NCBI RefSeq assembly: GCF_005938215.1
Contig: NZ_VCPD01000003.1
Location: 434,001-498,000 of the forward strand
Origin: Ruegeria sediminis
GTDB taxonomy: Bacteria; Pseudomonadota; Alphaproteobacteria; Rhodobacterales; Rhodobacteraceae
Direction of reading: 5' to 3'
Length of the DNA: 64,000 nucleotides
Shown: positions 43,760 through 53,665 of the stretch, in pieces
Layout: each line of letters opens with the position of its first letter
Position numbering within the stretch: position 1 is the first letter of the stretch
The notes under the pieces: generated by a model
Seen by the model: the letters and a program-made list of their open reading frames with translations, nothing else
Told to the model about the DNA's origin: nothing
The model's database searches: none
Made by a program: the position numbers and the translations under genes

Positions 43760-44965
43760 TTGCGCATCGCCGTCATCGCCATTCTGGTCAGCTTCATCGC
43801 CGGGGGATTCACTGCGCTGGTCCTGAAGGCGATGCTGTGGATCACCGATCTGGTCTGGCAGCACGAGATCGCCGCGTCGCCCCTCTACATCTTCGGGGCC
43901 TGCATCGTCGGCGGGTTCCTGATCGGCCTGACCCGGACCGGCAGCAACCACGTCCAGACGCTGAACGAACAGATCGACGCCGCGTCCGAGCCGCTCAAGG
44001 AACAGCAGCGCACCATCCTGATGACCGCGCTCGGCGCCGCCATCGCGGTCGGCTTCGGCGGGGCGCTGGGTCCCGAGGCCGGGCTGATCGCCGCCATCAC
44101 CGAAATCTCGGTCCTGGTGTCGATGATCCTGGCGCGCAGCGCCGCCGAGGCGCAAACCATCGGACGGGCCAGCGTGTCGGCGGCGCTGGCGGGCCTCTAC
44201 GCCTCGCCGCCCGGCGGCTTCGCCTACTCGGTCGAGGACGAGGGGAAATCCGGCTGGGCCCGGGCCGCCGAGGCCAGCATCCCCTATCTGGGCTTCATCG
44301 CCGCGGTGGCGGGCTTCGTCGGGTTCAAGCTTGCGGCCAACCTGCTGTTCGAAGGCGGGTTCCACCGCATCCACCTGCCGCATTACCAAAGCCCCGGAGA
44401 CGGTTCCGACCTGCTGCAGGCGGTGTTTCCGGCCATTTTCGGCGCGCTTCTCGGGGCCTTCTTCCTGCACGCCCGCGTCTTCGTCACCCGCCAGGTCGAG
44501 ACCCGCATCGCGCATCCCGTCATCCAGTCCACGCTGGGCGGCATCCTGTTCGGCGGGGTCGCGGCGATGCTGCCCTTCGTCCGCTTCTCGGGCCATCACG
44601 AATTCGAGTCGATGCTCGAACTGGGGGCCGAGGCGTCGGTGCTGGCGCTGCTGGGCATCGCGGTCGTCAAGATGGTCGCGACCGTGCTGTGCTTGTCGAC
44701 CGGCTGGCGGGGCGGGGCGATCTTTCCGCTGATCTTCGCCGGCGGTGCGGCGGGGCTTGCCGCGCATCACATGCAAGGCGGACAGGACCTGCCCGTCGCC
44801 GTCTCGGCCGGGCTTGCCGCGGCGACGGCGGCGGGACTGGGCAAGCCGGTGGCCTCGCTGCTGGTGCTGGTCTTCCTGGTCGGCGCCGACACGCTGCCGT
44901 CAATCTGCATCGGCGTCGCCTTCGGCCTCGTGGCCGCCAAGTTCAGCCCGAAAGCGGGGCATTGA
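43760..44965 (+). CDS. CLC-family chloride channel/antiporter, short form without CBS
   Basis: The 401-residue membrane protein has repeated hydrophobic helices and divergent CLC motifs. These are GGALGPEAGLIAAI, in which the Glu aligns with the gating Glu of the GREGP motif, and TGWRGGAIFPLIFAGG, corresponding to the GxFxP region. There is no CBS tail. The only in-frame start upstream is a TTG at 43760 with a weak ribosome site, so the true N-terminus is uncertain. It sits on the plus strand between cobT and cobS. It differs strongly from the CLC gene at 37.7 kb, so the two are distinct subfamilies rather than a recent duplication. Confidence 0.83.
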   Translation: MRIAVIAILVSFIAGGFTALVLKAMLWITDLVWQHEIAASPLYIFGACIVGGFLIGLTRTGSNHVQTLNEQIDAASEPLKEQQRTILMTALGAAIAVGFGGALGPEAGLIAAITEISVLVSMILARSAAEAQTIGRASVSAALAGLYASPPGGFAYSVEDEGKSGWARAAEASIPYLGFIAAVAGFVGFKLAANLLFEGGFHRIHLPHYQSPGDGSDLLQAVFPAIFGALLGAFFLHARVFVTRQVETRIAHPVIQSTLGGILFGGVAAMLPFVRFSGHHEFESMLELGAEASVLALLGIAVVKMVATVLCLSTGWRGGAIFPLIFAGGAAGLAAHHMQGGQDLPVAVSAGLAAATAAGLGKPVASLLVLVFLVGADTLPSICIGVAFGLVAAKFSPKAGH

Positions 44966-44983
44966 GGGCAGGCGGGGCGCCGC

Positions 44984-45970
44984 TTACCCCAACGTCGCGT
45001 TCGCGGCGCTTTCCGGCAGTTCCTCGTCGAAGCAGCGCTGGTAGAACTCGGCCACGGTCTGCCGCTCCAGCTCGTCGCACTTGTTGAGGAAGCTCAGGCG
45101 GAACGCGTAGCCGATATTGCGGAAGATCTCGGCGTTCTGCGCCCAGTTGATCACGGTCCGCGGGCTCATCACCGTGCTGAGATCGCCGTTCATGAAGGCG
45201 GTCCGCGTCAGGTCGGCCACCGTCACCATCTGGCTGACGGTCTTGCGGCCCTTCTCGGTGTTGTAATGCGGCGCCTTCGACAGCACGATCATCGTCTCGG
45301 CGTCGTGGCTCAGGTAGTTCAGGGTCGAGACCAGCGACCAGCGGTCCATCTGCGCCTGGTTGATCTGCTGCACCCCGTGATAGAGGCCCGTGGTGTCGCC
45401 CAGGCCGACCGTGTTGGCGGTGGCGAACAGGCGGAAGCACGGATGCGGAGTGATGATCTCGTTCTGGTCCAGCAGCGTCAGCTTGCCGTCATGCTCCAGC
45501 ACGCGCTGGATCACGAACATCACGTCGGCCCGGCCCGCGTCATATTCGTCGAACACGATGGCCACCGGGTTGCGCAGCGCCCAGGGCAGGATGCCCTCGT
45601 GGAACTCGGTCACCTGCTTGCCGTCGCGCAGCTTGATCGCGTCCTTGCCGATCAGGTCGATCCGGCTGATGTGGCTGTCCAGGTTCACGCGCACCGCGGG
45701 CCAGTTCAGGCGGGCGGCGACCTGTTCGATATGGGTCGACTTGCCGGTGCCGTGATAGCCCTGGATCATCACGCGGCGGTTATGGGCAAAGCCCGCCAGA
45801 ATCGCCAGCGTGGTTTCCGGGTCGAACTTGTAGGTGTGGTCGATCTCGGGCACGCGGTCGCTGCGCTCGGCAAAGCCTTTGACACGCATGTTGGTGTCGA
45901 TCCCGAACACGTCACTGACCGAAATTTCTTCGGTTGGTTTCACGTTGATGTCGGTCGCGCCGTCAGCCAT
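44984..45970 (-). CDS. cobS: Cobaltochelatase subunit CobS
   Basis: CobS is the AAA+ ATPase half of the CobST complex. The 328-residue protein has a CobS N-terminal segment ([16 protein letters not shown]), Walker [14 protein letters not shown] near residue 76, Walker [10 protein letters not shown], and a sensor-1-like [11 protein letters not shown]. The ATG at 45970 follows AAGGACGACAGGC. An earlier in-frame start exists but would add about 100 unrelated residues. It lies upstream of cobT on the same strand, separated by an opposite-strand CLC gene. Confidence 0.96.
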   Translation of the reverse strand: MADGATDINVKPTEEISVSDVFGIDTNMRVKGFAERSDRVPEIDHTYKFDPETTLAILAGFAHNRRVMIQGYHGTGKSTHIEQVAARLNWPAVRVNLDSHISRIDLIGKDAIKLRDGKQVTEFHEGILPWALRNPVAIVFDEYDAGRADVMFVIQRVLEHDGKLTLLDQNEIITPHPCFRLFATANTVGLGDTTGLYHGVQQINQAQMDRWSLVSTLNYLSHDAETMIVLSKAPHYNTEKGRKTVSQMVTVADLTRTAFMNGDLSTVMSPRTVINWAQNAEIFRNIGYAFRLSFLNKCDELERQTVAEFYQRCFDEELPESAANATLG

Positions 45971-46331
45971 GCCTGTCGTCCTTATCCTGTGCCGCATCAC
46001 CGTGCGGGCTCTGAACTCGTGTGTGGTGCAACATATTGCGGGAGAGGGCAAGGGAAAGCCGCGCTTGCCACCGGGTAACGGCGCGTTTGTCCCGACGCGC
46101 CCGTCTGGCCGGTCCGGAGCCTGCACCGGCGCGGTAGGGGCCGCTGCCCGCAATCTTCCGACGGGAAACACAGGAAAGGACCATCGAGAATCCCCGCCCG
46201 CCAGCGGGCGGGTACGGCGGATGTTCCCTGAAACACACAGAAAAATTGCACTTTCCGCCTGTCCGTCCAACGGTGTTGATTGTGTTGCCGCGATGCGGTG
46301 AAGTGTTCGCGTTTGGGTAAGGGGTAGTTTT
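45971..46331. other. Divergent intergenic region between cobS and the Hint gene
   Basis: There is no gene in these 361 bases. A strong GC hairpin around 46193-46211 (CCCGCCCGC then GCGGGCGGG) is present. The last 80 bases before the Hint gene are less GC-rich and probably hold its promoter. In many bacteria cob genes are preceded by a cobalamin riboswitch, but I could not recognise the B12-box here. Confidence 0.4.
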
Positions 46332-47237
46332 ATGGCGCTTCAGATCACCGGTCCGACGGTCATCAACTTCCCGTCTGGCACCGACACGTTCTCTGCCGAC
46401 TACAACACGTCGAAATCGGTCACCTGGAGTGTCACCGTTCTCAGCGACGGGCCTCTCAGCCCGGCGGACTACAGCGTTTCGATAGATTCCAACGGCCTGC
46501 TGACGATCACCCTGACGCCGGGAACAAACATTCCGCCGGGAACGTCGCTTTCCTTGCGGATAAACGCAACCACGGGAAAGCCCGGCGCCGGGAACAACGG
46601 AACTCTCGGAGTGACCGTCAACCTGCCCGCGGGCGTCGTCCCCTGTTTCGTGGCCGGCACCCTGATCGAGACCGAGTACGGACCGCGCCCCGTCGAAGAC
46701 CTTGCCGTCGGCGATCTGGTGCGCGTCGCGAGCGGCGAATTGCTTCCCATCGTCTGGATCGGCAAGCGGACGTTGTCGGCGGAAGAGCTGAAACTGAACA
46801 GCAACTTCCGGCCCGTCTGCATCGGCAAGAACGCACTGGGACCGGATCTGCCGTCCCGCGACCTGTTTGTCTCGCCGCAGCATCGTATCGTTCTGCAAGG
46901 ATGGCCGGCCGAGATGCTGTTCGGCGAACCCCAGGTTTTCGCCGCCGCGGTCCACCTGGTCGATGACCGGCGCATCCGTCGGGTAACGACGGACGAGCCG
47001 GTCACCTACTTCCATCTGGCTTGCGAACGCCATGTGGTGCTGATTGCGAACGGCTTGCCAACCGAAAGCCTGTTTCCGGGCGACATGGCTCTCATGGCCT
47101 TTGATCGCGCGGACGTGAACGAGCTTCTGGAACTCTTCCCGGACCTGAACTCGGACCGTGCCGAACATCCGGAAACCCGCCTGCGATGCCTGAAGCGCGG
47201 CGAAGCCCTGGTGGCGAGGGACATCTACCTGCAATGA
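46332..47237 (+). CDS. Hint (hedgehog/intein) domain protein
   Basis: The 301-residue product has an N-terminal Thr/Ser-rich beta domain of about 100 residues, then a Hint_2-type domain beginning [20 protein letters not shown] (Cys105), with [11 protein letters not shown] and the [11 protein letters not shown] block. Proteins of this kind are frequent in Rhodobacterales. The Cys at the domain start and the later His suit autoproteolysis, but no splicing partner follows, so cleavage is conjectural. No classical signal peptide is seen. It lies alone between cobS and a J-domain gene on the opposite strand. Confidence 0.83.
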   Translation: MALQITGPTVINFPSGTDTFSADYNTSKSVTWSVTVLSDGPLSPADYSVSIDSNGLLTITLTPGTNIPPGTSLSLRINATTGKPGAGNNGTLGVTVNLPAGVVPCFVAGTLIETEYGPRPVEDLAVGDLVRVASGELLPIVWIGKRTLSAEELKLNSNFRPVCIGKNALGPDLPSRDLFVSPQHRIVLQGWPAEMLFGEPQVFAAAVHLVDDRRIRRVTTDEPVTYFHLACERHVVLIANGLPTESLFPGDMALMAFDRADVNELLELFPDLNSDRAEHPETRLRCLKRGEALVARDIYLQ

Positions 47238-47300
47238 CCGCAGGAACGCCACCGGCCAAGCGGATCCCGGACCGGTTGAGGACGTTCCAGAACTGCGTAA

Positions 47301-47924
47301 CTACTTGAAGTTGCGGCTGTCCTTGATCTGGTCCCAGGCCCAGACCACTTCCTGCAGCTGTTCTTCCTGGCTGCGGTCGCCGCCATTCATGTCGGGGTGC
47401 AGCACCTTGATCAGCTTCTTGTAGGCCGCGCGCACCTCGGCCTTGGACCAGGTGTCCTTGGCTTCGAGGATCTCGATGGCCCGCCGCTCGGTCGGCGGCA
47501 GACGCCGGCCGCCGGTGGCCGCGCGCCCAGGGTTCTTGGTGGCGTTCTCGCCCAGCACCTGGTGCGGGTCCTCGATGCCCAGCCGCGCCCAGGCCCGCGT
47601 CTCGGGGTCGGCGAAGGGCCGCGTCGAGCGTTCCCAGACCTTGTCCTTGGACCGCTGCGCGTTCATCTCGGCCTCGGTGGTGCCGTCGAAAAAGTTCCAC
47701 TTCTGGTTATATTCGCGTACGTGCTGCTGGCAGAACCAGAAAAAGTCGTCCAGAACGTCCGGCGCCTTGGGAGCGCGGAATTTCCCGGCCTCCTGGCACC
47801 CTTCATGGTCGCAGATTCGGGTCGAGGTTTCGGATGCCCCGGACATGCCGCGCCGCCCGCGCGGGTTTTTCTTCTTGGCGGATGAAACGGACATGTCGAA
47901 CCCGAACGGGTCTGATTTCACCAT
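47301..47924 (-). CDS. J-domain (DnaJ-like) protein
   Basis: The 207-residue cytoplasmic protein carries a J domain at its C-terminus (TWSKAEVRAAYKKLIKVLHPDMNGGD, with the essential HPD). The N-terminal half has a Cys-containing motif (CDHEGCQEAGKF and FFWFCQQHVREYNQKWNFF) that could bind zinc. J domains stimulate Hsp70 ATPase; the N-terminal part presumably selects a client. The ATG has AGGAGC seven bases upstream. It is divergent to bolA, a pairing I recall from related genomes. Confidence 0.88.
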   Translation of the reverse strand: MVKSDPFGFDMSVSSAKKKNPRGRRGMSGASETSTRICDHEGCQEAGKFRAPKAPDVLDDFFWFCQQHVREYNQKWNFFDGTTEAEMNAQRSKDKVWERSTRPFADPETRAWARLGIEDPHQVLGENATKNPGRAATGGRRLPPTERRAIEILEAKDTWSKAEVRAAYKKLIKVLHPDMNGGDRSQEEQLQEVVWAWDQIKDSRNFK

Positions 47925-48031
47925 TGCGCTGCTCCTAGCGAACTCGTCTTTTCGACTCGGAGGCAGCAGTTTAATCTAAGTGGCCGCAGATAGAAGAGGG
48001 GAGCGGTAAAATAATTGCCGCTGAGCAGAAT

Positions 48032-48286
48032 ATGAACGTTACCGAAGAAATCCGTGCGCGGCTTCAGGCCGCCTTCGACCCGCGCGAGCTTGAGGTCGTC
48101 GACGACAGCGAGCGTCATCGCGGCCATGCCGGCTATCAGGAAGGCGGGCAAAGCCATTTCAACGTGCGGATCCGCGCCGCCGCCTTCGCGGGCCAGTCGC
48201 GCGTGGCCCGCCACCGCGCCGTCCATGCCGCCCTGGGCGACATCGTTGCGCGCATTCACGCGCTGGCGCTGGATATCGGCGACTAG
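48032..48286 (+). CDS. bolA: BolA family protein
   Basis: The 84-residue protein has the BolA fold pattern: VTEEIRARLQAAFDPRELEVVDDS, a central GGQSHFNVRI strand-loop, and a C-terminal RVARHRAVHAALGDIV helix. BolA proteins work with monothiol glutaredoxins in iron-sulfur handling and influence growth and envelope genes; which branch this one belongs to is not clear. Its stop codon shares a CTAG with the stop of the convergent DUF4177 gene. Length is normal. Confidence 0.93.
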   Translation: MNVTEEIRARLQAAFDPRELEVVDDSERHRGHAGYQEGGQSHFNVRIRAAAFAGQSRVARHRAVHAALGDIVARIHALALDIGD

Positions 48287-48717
48287 GTCTTTTCCGGCGC
48301 GTCGCCGTCCTCGTCCGCCGCGCCGGCCTCCTTTTTCGGCTTCAGAGACATCGGCGGGTCGTTCGCCGCCTCGGATATGCGCGCGGGCGCCTTCACGCTG
48401 TCCGGCCCCCTGACCGGGCGGGCCAGCGGAATCGCGCTTGCGGCCTGGGCGGGGAACTCGACGACCGGCACTTCGGCCTCATCCTCAAGCGCCCGGCGGA
48501 ACACCAGCACGTTGCGCCAGTTGACGGTCGAGCCGGTCAATCCGCTGCGCTCTTCGCTCGGCAGCAGTTCGGCGCGCAGATATTCCCAGCCTTCCGCGCC
48601 CATCTGGTTCAGCGCCTGTTCGATGGACAGGGCGAACCGCCCCTCCACGGTCTTGACGCCTTTGGCCTTGGTGCCTTTCTGCGGGGCGGGAACAACCTTG
48701 TATTCGTAACGGGTCAT
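48283..48717 (-). CDS. DUF4177 domain protein
   Basis: The 144-residue protein has DUF4177 at its N-terminus: MTRYEYKVVPAPQKG, ALNQMGAEGWEYLRAELLP and a NVLVFRR strand. The second half is Ala/Pro/Glu-rich and probably disordered. The function of the family is unknown. The ATG at 48717 starts the domain directly. A much longer in-frame start exists upstream, but its translation is low-complexity and overlaps the MFS gene. It ends in a four-base overlap with bolA. Confidence 0.85.
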   Translation of the reverse strand: MTRYEYKVVPAPQKGTKAKGVKTVEGRFALSIEQALNQMGAEGWEYLRAELLPSEERSGLTGSTVNWRNVLVFRRALEDEAEVPVVEFPAQAASAIPLARPVRGPDSVKAPARISEAANDPPMSLKPKKEAGAADEDGDAPEKT

Positions 48718-48936
48718 GCTCGGGCCTCTGTTATTTCTCCGCAGGTTACTGCAAGCCGTGGCGGAAAGGCCAGAGGGCAGCGCGCCGATCCCGCCGCAGG
48801 GCGGCATTTTCGCCCATGCCGGACTTCGCCGCGCCCGCGGCACGGACCCCGGACCTTGACGCGGCGCCGGGCGGTCCGGCCTAATGGGGTCATATTTTTG
48901 CCGTTTGAACCCGATCATTGCGAAAGCAGGCCGATC

Positions 48937-50295
48937 ATGGACCAAGCCGGAACGACCCGCTGGTGGATACTGGGGGCGATGGGCGTCATCCTCGGCGTCA
49001 TCCTGCTCGACGAAACCGTGGTCGGCGTCGCCCTGCCAACGATCCAGCGGGATATCGGCCTGACCGCGCTGGGCGCGCATTGGGTGGTCAACATCTACCT
49101 CTTGGTGCTGGCCGCGCTGGCCGGGGCGGCCGGGCGGCTGGGCGACATCCTGGGCACGCGGGTCCTGGTGGTGTGCGGGCTGGTGATCTTCGGTCTGGCC
49201 TCTGCCGTGGCGGGCTTTGCCGGCGACGGAACCACGCTCACCCTGGCGCGGGCGGTGCAGGGGGTGGGGGCGGCGGTCATCTTTCCGCTGTCGCTGGTGC
49301 TGGTGTCGCTGTCCTTCGAGGACTCCGAGCGCGGCATGGCGCTGGGCATCTACGGCGCGATCGGCACGACCTTCCTGGCCCTCGGCCCGCTGGTGGGCGG
49401 GCTGCTGACCGAGTACCTTTCGTGGCGCTGGATCTTCTGGATCAACCCGCCGATCGTCCTGGCCGTGGCCGTCGTCAATTGGCGCTACTGGCGCGACCCG
49501 CCCAACATGCCCGAGGAAACCTTCGACTGGCCCGGCCTGTTCCTGCTGGTCGGCGGCCTGACCCTGACGGTCTTCGCGGTGATGGAGGGGCCGGACAGGG
49601 GCTGGGCGCAGCCGGATGTCTGGGGTCCGCTGATCCTGGGCCTTGCGATGCTGGCCATGCTGATCCCGGCCGAGCTGCGCTCCGCGACGCCGCTGATCGC
49701 CGTGCGGCTCTTCACCAACACCACCTTCGCCGCCGCGAACCTGATCGTGCTGCTGGCCCAATACGTCAAGATCGCGACCTTCGTCTTCGGCGCCATGTAT
49801 TTCCAAACGGCGATGGGGCTGTCGCCGCTGATGGCGGGGGTGGCGCTGCTGCCGGCGGTCGCCCCGCCGATGCTCATGGCCACCTTCGCCGGCAAGGCCG
49901 CCGACCGCTACGGCACCCGCGCGCCATCGCTCATGGGCGTGCTGGGCACGATGCTCGGGGTCGCCGCGATGGCGCTGGGGATGAGCACTGGCTTCACGCT
50001 GCTGGTCTTCGGCGGCCTGCTGCTCTGGGGCGTCGCCGTCTCGTACCTGTTCGTTCCGCCCCAGCGGGCGGTGATGATGTCGGTGCCGTCGGAAATGCAG
50101 GGGCAGGCGGGCGGGCTCGTCCTCAGCAGCCAGTTGCTGGGCGGAACGGTCGGCATGGCGATCTGCAGCACGGTCTACGCGACCACGGGCAGCTTCGCCG
50201 CCGTGTTCTGGATCACCGCGGCGCTGTCGCTGCTCGTGCTGCTCTACGGGCTTCGGGCGCTGGAACGCCCCCGTCCGGCCCCGGCAAAACCCTGA
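48937..50295 (+). CDS. MFS transporter, DHA2 (14-helix drug:H+ antiporter) family
   Basis: The 452-residue membrane protein has about fourteen hydrophobic helices. DHA2 features are LDETVVGVALPTIQRDIG in helix 1 (acidic residue), GRLGDILGTR as motif A, LARAVQGVGAAVIFPLSL as motif B, and LGPLVGGLLTEYLSWRWIFWIN as motif C. Proton-driven efflux of lipophilic compounds is typical of the family; the substrate is unknown. The ATG at 48937 follows AAGCAGG and begins just before helix 1. No regulator gene is adjacent. Confidence 0.9.
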   Translation: MDQAGTTRWWILGAMGVILGVILLDETVVGVALPTIQRDIGLTALGAHWVVNIYLLVLAALAGAAGRLGDILGTRVLVVCGLVIFGLASAVAGFAGDGTTLTLARAVQGVGAAVIFPLSLVLVSLSFEDSERGMALGIYGAIGTTFLALGPLVGGLLTEYLSWRWIFWINPPIVLAVAVVNWRYWRDPPNMPEETFDWPGLFLLVGGLTLTVFAVMEGPDRGWAQPDVWGPLILGLAMLAMLIPAELRSATPLIAVRLFTNTTFAAANLIVLLAQYVKIATFVFGAMYFQTAMGLSPLMAGVALLPAVAPPMLMATFAGKAADRYGTRAPSLMGVLGTMLGVAAMALGMSTGFTLLVFGGLLLWGVAVSYLFVPPQRAVMMSVPSEMQGQAGGLVLSSQLLGGTVGMAICSTVYATTGSFAAVFWITAALSLLVLLYGLRALERPRPAPAKP

Positions 50296-50345
50296 GGCCG
50301 CGCCCGGTCAATCACCGTGTCAAAGGCTCGGTTGGCCGGCGCGGT

Positions 50346-50594
50346 TCAGGCGGCCTGATCGCATGTGTCCAGACCGACATGCTGCGCCCGGCTCGGCTCG
50401 TGCCGGATGGCATCGTGAAGCTCCGGCTCGGCTTGGAACACGATCTTGCAGTCGGGATACCAGTCGGCGCAGGCATCGGCCATCTCGCGCGCCTTTTCCA
50501 GATCCGGGAACCGGACCGACCACGAAGCTGACTTCCCCGAATCCGGGAGTTTCACGACGTAATTTCCGCCGTCCTTGAAAATCTCGACCAACAA
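50346..50594 (-). CDS. Small conserved-looking hypothetical protein
   Basis: An 82-residue frame starts at a TTG (50594, followed by a second TTG) with a strong AGGAGA six bases upstream. The product reads LVEIFKDGGNYVVKLPDSGK, then SWSVRFPDLEKAREMADACADWYPDCKIVF. This looks like a small alpha/beta protein with a beta-hairpin, helix and strand. I do not recognise a family. It is convergent with the MFS gene. The ribosome site and well-formed protein pattern favour a real gene with a non-ATG start. Confidence 0.6.
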   Translation of the reverse strand: MLVEIFKDGGNYVVKLPDSGKSASWSVRFPDLEKAREMADACADWYPDCKIVFQAEPELHDAIRHEPSRAQHVGLDTCDQAA

Positions 50595-50778
50595 TGTCGT
50601 CTCCTGAAATGCTCGTGCCGCATCTAGGTCATTAGGATGGAAATGTGTAGGGATCTTGAACGAGGCATGACACTTTTTTTGCAGCCGCAACTGCGGCCCG
50701 GCCGCCCGCCGGAACGCCGCCGCGCTTGTAATATTTCCGGGTGCGGGCAAACTGGTTTCCGGGCAACGGAGGGTGCGA

Positions 50779-51897
50779 ATGCAAGGAAAACGGGTGAAAT
50801 CTCTGCAACCGATGGCGCTTGCCGGTCTCGTGACCTTGGCGGCGACCTGCATGGCGACGGCACAGGACACCTCCCCGCCGCTCCAGTTCGCGACCACCGA
50901 ACCCGGCCTACCGTCGGTGGCGATTCTGGCGACCGGCGGCACCATCGCCGAACGCACCGATCCCAAGACCGGCGCGGCGGTCCCGGCGGTCTCGGCCAGG
51001 GACCTGGTGCAGGCCGTGCCGGGGCTGTCGAAGCTGGCGAATGTCGGGGTGCTGCAATTCAGCAATATCGATTCGTCGCAGATGACGCCGATGCATTGGG
51101 CGCGCCTCAGCGCCGATCTGGACCGGGTCCTGTCGCGCAAGGACATCAGCGGCGCCGTCGTGACGCACGGCACCGACACCATGGCCGAAGGCGCCTTTTT
51201 CGTGGACGTCACCCTGCAAAGCGACAAGCCCGTGGTCTTCACCGGCGCCATGAACGTCGCCTCCAGCCCAAGCCCGGACGGGCCAAGCAACATCCTGCGC
51301 GCCGTCGCCCAGGTCCTGTCGGAGGATGCGCAAAACTGGGGCGTGACCGTGACGCTCAACCGCTACGTCAATTCGGCCCGTGACGTGCGCAAGACCCAGA
51401 CGACGAATGTCCAGACCTTCACCTCGGGCGAAAAGGGTTATCTCGGCTATGTCTTCGACCGGAAGGTGCAGCGGTTCAACGACCGGCTGCACCGGATCCG
51501 TGTGCCGTTGCCCGACCCGCTGCCCGACGCCTTGCCCGACGTGCCGATCATCCAGGCCTATGCCGGATCGGACGGGCGCCTGCTGCGCCATGCGATCGAC
51601 ACCGGCGCGAAAGGGCTGGTGGTCGAAGGCGTGGGCGCGGGCAACGTCAATGCCGAGGTTTTCGAGGCGATCGAATATGCCATCGGCAAGGGCCTGCCGG
51701 TCGTGGTGGCGACCCGTGTGTATTACGGCAGAGTCGAACCGATCTACGGCGATCAGGGCGGCGGCGCGACGCTGCAAAGGGCGGGGTGCATCCTTGCCGG
51801 CGACCTGCCGGCCAGCAAGGCGCGGCTCCTGCTCATCGCCGGCCTGATGCGCCACGGACCCGACGCCGACGCGCTGCGCAAGCTGTTCGAGGGGTGA
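50779..51897 (+). CDS. ansB: Type II L-asparaginase, periplasmic
   Basis: This enzyme hydrolyses asparagine to aspartate and ammonia. The 372-residue product has a signal peptide (MQGKRVK, hydrophobic core, cleavage near MATAQ), the first catalytic Thr motif ILATGGTIAER, the second VVTHGTDTMAEGAFF, and a TGAMNVASSPSPDGPSN block. Fusion into a homotetramer is usual. The ATG at 50779 is preceded by GGAGGG at 50768-50773. It converges on gatB. Glutaminase side activity is possible. Confidence 0.93.
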   Translation: MQGKRVKSLQPMALAGLVTLAATCMATAQDTSPPLQFATTEPGLPSVAILATGGTIAERTDPKTGAAVPAVSARDLVQAVPGLSKLANVGVLQFSNIDSSQMTPMHWARLSADLDRVLSRKDISGAVVTHGTDTMAEGAFFVDVTLQSDKPVVFTGAMNVASSPSPDGPSNILRAVAQVLSEDAQNWGVTVTLNRYVNSARDVRKTQTTNVQTFTSGEKGYLGYVFDRKVQRFNDRLHRIRVPLPDPLPDALPDVPIIQAYAGSDGRLLRHAIDTGAKGLVVEGVGAGNVNAEVFEAIEYAIGKGLPVVVATRVYYGRVEPIYGDQGGGATLQRAGCILAGDLPASKARLLLIAGLMRHGPDADALRKLFEG

Positions 51898-52025
51898 GGC
51901 GGGCCCGAACGACGTCTGGCCGTTTCATCCCGCAGCGCCGACCCCGCGAGAAGGGGTCATAAGGCGTGTACAAAACGGACAACGCGATCCGCCGGACGTG
52001 TACAATTCATAAGATTCCGCCCGGA

Positions 52026-53537
52026 TCACAGCCCCAGCTTCTGGCTGACCAAATCGTTCACCGCCTTGGGATTGGCCTTGCCGCCGGTCGCCTTCATCAC
52101 CTGGCCCACGAACCATCCGGCCAGTTTCGGGTTCACCTTGGCCTTCTCGACCTGCGCCGGGTTGGCGGCGATGATCTCGTCCAGCGCGGTCTCGATGGCG
52201 CCGGTGTCGGTCACCTGTTTCATGCCGCGTTTCTCAACGATTTCAAAGGGATCGCCGCCTTCGGTGTAGACGATCTCGAACAGCTCCTTGGCGATCTTGC
52301 CCGAGATCGCGTCCGAGGCGATCAGGTCGATGATGCCGCCCAGCTGCGCCGGGCTGACCGGCGACTCGGTGATGTCGTGGTCTTCCTTCTTGAGCCGTCC
52401 GAACAGCTCGTTGATGACCCAGTTCGCGGCCACCTTGCCGTTTCGCCCCTTGGCCACTTCCTCGAAATAGGCGGCCGATTCCACCTCGGCGGTCAACACC
52501 GAAGCATCATAGTCGGTCAGGCCGAAGTCATTGATGAAACGAGATTTTTTCTGATCCGGCAGCTCCGGAAGTCGGGCGGCGATGTCATCGACCCAGGCCT
52601 GTTCGATCTCCAGCGGCAGCAGGTCCGGATCGGGGAAATAGCGGTAGTCATGCGCCTCTTCCTTCGACCGCATCGAGCGCGTCTCGCCCTTGTCCGGGTC
52701 ATAAAGGCGGGTTTCCTGCACGACCTGCCCCCCCGCCTCGACGATGGCGATCTGGCGGCGCGCCTCGACCTCGATGGCCTGCTGGATGAAGCGCATCGAG
52801 TTCATGTTCTTGATCTCGCAACGTGTGCCGAGATGCGAAAAGTCCTGTGTTTCCTGATACTTCTCATAAGCACCGGGGCGGCAGATCGACACGTTCACGT
52901 CGGCCCGCAGGTTGCCGTTCTGCATGTTGCCGTCGCAGGTGCCGAGATAGCGCATGATCTGGCGCAGCTTGGCGATATAGGCGGCGGCCTCTTCCGGCCC
53001 GCGGATGTCCGGGCGGCTGACGATCTCCATCAGGCAGACGCCGGTACGGTTGAGATCGACGAAGGACATGTGCGGATCCATGTCGTGGATCGACTTGCCG
53101 GCGTCCTGCTCCATGTGGATGCGCTCGATCCGCACCTTGCGCGCGGTGCCGTCGCCCATCTCGACCAGCACCTCACCTTCGCCCACAATCGGTTGATAAA
53201 GCTGGGAAATCTGGTATCCCTGCGGCAGGTCTGGGTAGAAATAGTTCTTGCGGTCGAAGGCGGATTTCAGGTTGATCTCGGCCTTCAGCCCCAGTCCGGT
53301 GCGCACCGCCTGTTCGACGCAGAACTCGTTGATCACCGGCAGCATACCCGGCATGGCCGCATCCACGAAGGACACGTTCGAATTCGGCTCGGCTCCGAAT
53401 TTCGTGGACGCGCCCGAGAACAGCTTGGCGTTGGACGAGACCTGAGCGTGAACTTCCATCCCGATCACCAGCTCCCAGTCGTGCTTGGCACCGGCAATGG
53501 TCTTGGGTTTCGGCATTTCGTAGGTCAGGTCGAGCAT
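52026..53537 (-). CDS. gatB: Asp-tRNA(Asn)/Glu-tRNA(Gln) amidotransferase subunit B
   Basis: GatB is the kinase-like subunit of GatCAB, which converts mischarged Glu-tRNA(Gln) or Asp-tRNA(Asn) to the amidated form. The 503-residue chain has the GatB signature [15 protein letters not shown] near residue 20, an [14 protein letters not shown] segment, and the YqeY-like C-terminal domain ([19 protein letters not shown], then [14 protein letters not shown]). The partner genes gatA and gatC are not in the window. The N-terminus (MLDLTYE) is the usual one for relatives. Confidence 0.97.
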   Translation of the reverse strand: MLDLTYEMPKPKTIAGAKHDWELVIGMEVHAQVSSNAKLFSGASTKFGAEPNSNVSFVDAAMPGMLPVINEFCVEQAVRTGLGLKAEINLKSAFDRKNYFYPDLPQGYQISQLYQPIVGEGEVLVEMGDGTARKVRIERIHMEQDAGKSIHDMDPHMSFVDLNRTGVCLMEIVSRPDIRGPEEAAAYIAKLRQIMRYLGTCDGNMQNGNLRADVNVSICRPGAYEKYQETQDFSHLGTRCEIKNMNSMRFIQQAIEVEARRQIAIVEAGGQVVQETRLYDPDKGETRSMRSKEEAHDYRYFPDPDLLPLEIEQAWVDDIAARLPELPDQKKSRFINDFGLTDYDASVLTAEVESAAYFEEVAKGRNGKVAANWVINELFGRLKKEDHDITESPVSPAQLGGIIDLIASDAISGKIAKELFEIVYTEGGDPFEIVEKRGMKQVTDTGAIETALDEIIAANPAQVEKAKVNPKLAGWFVGQVMKATGGKANPKAVNDLVSQKLGL

Positions 53538-53665
53538 GGCGCGCCTCTTTTCCGCGGAATTCTAGGCCCGCGTATTAGGCCCGGCAGCCGCAGGGAGCAA
53601 GGGGCAAAGGGTGTTTCGACCCGTTTGCCCGCCGGGAAAGCGCTGTCCGGCGGGCCTATCGACGC

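Noticed and set aside
45971-46331. Cobalamin riboswitch upstream of cobS
   Set aside because: I could not find the conserved B12-box or the expected multi-stem fold; a covariance search would be needed.
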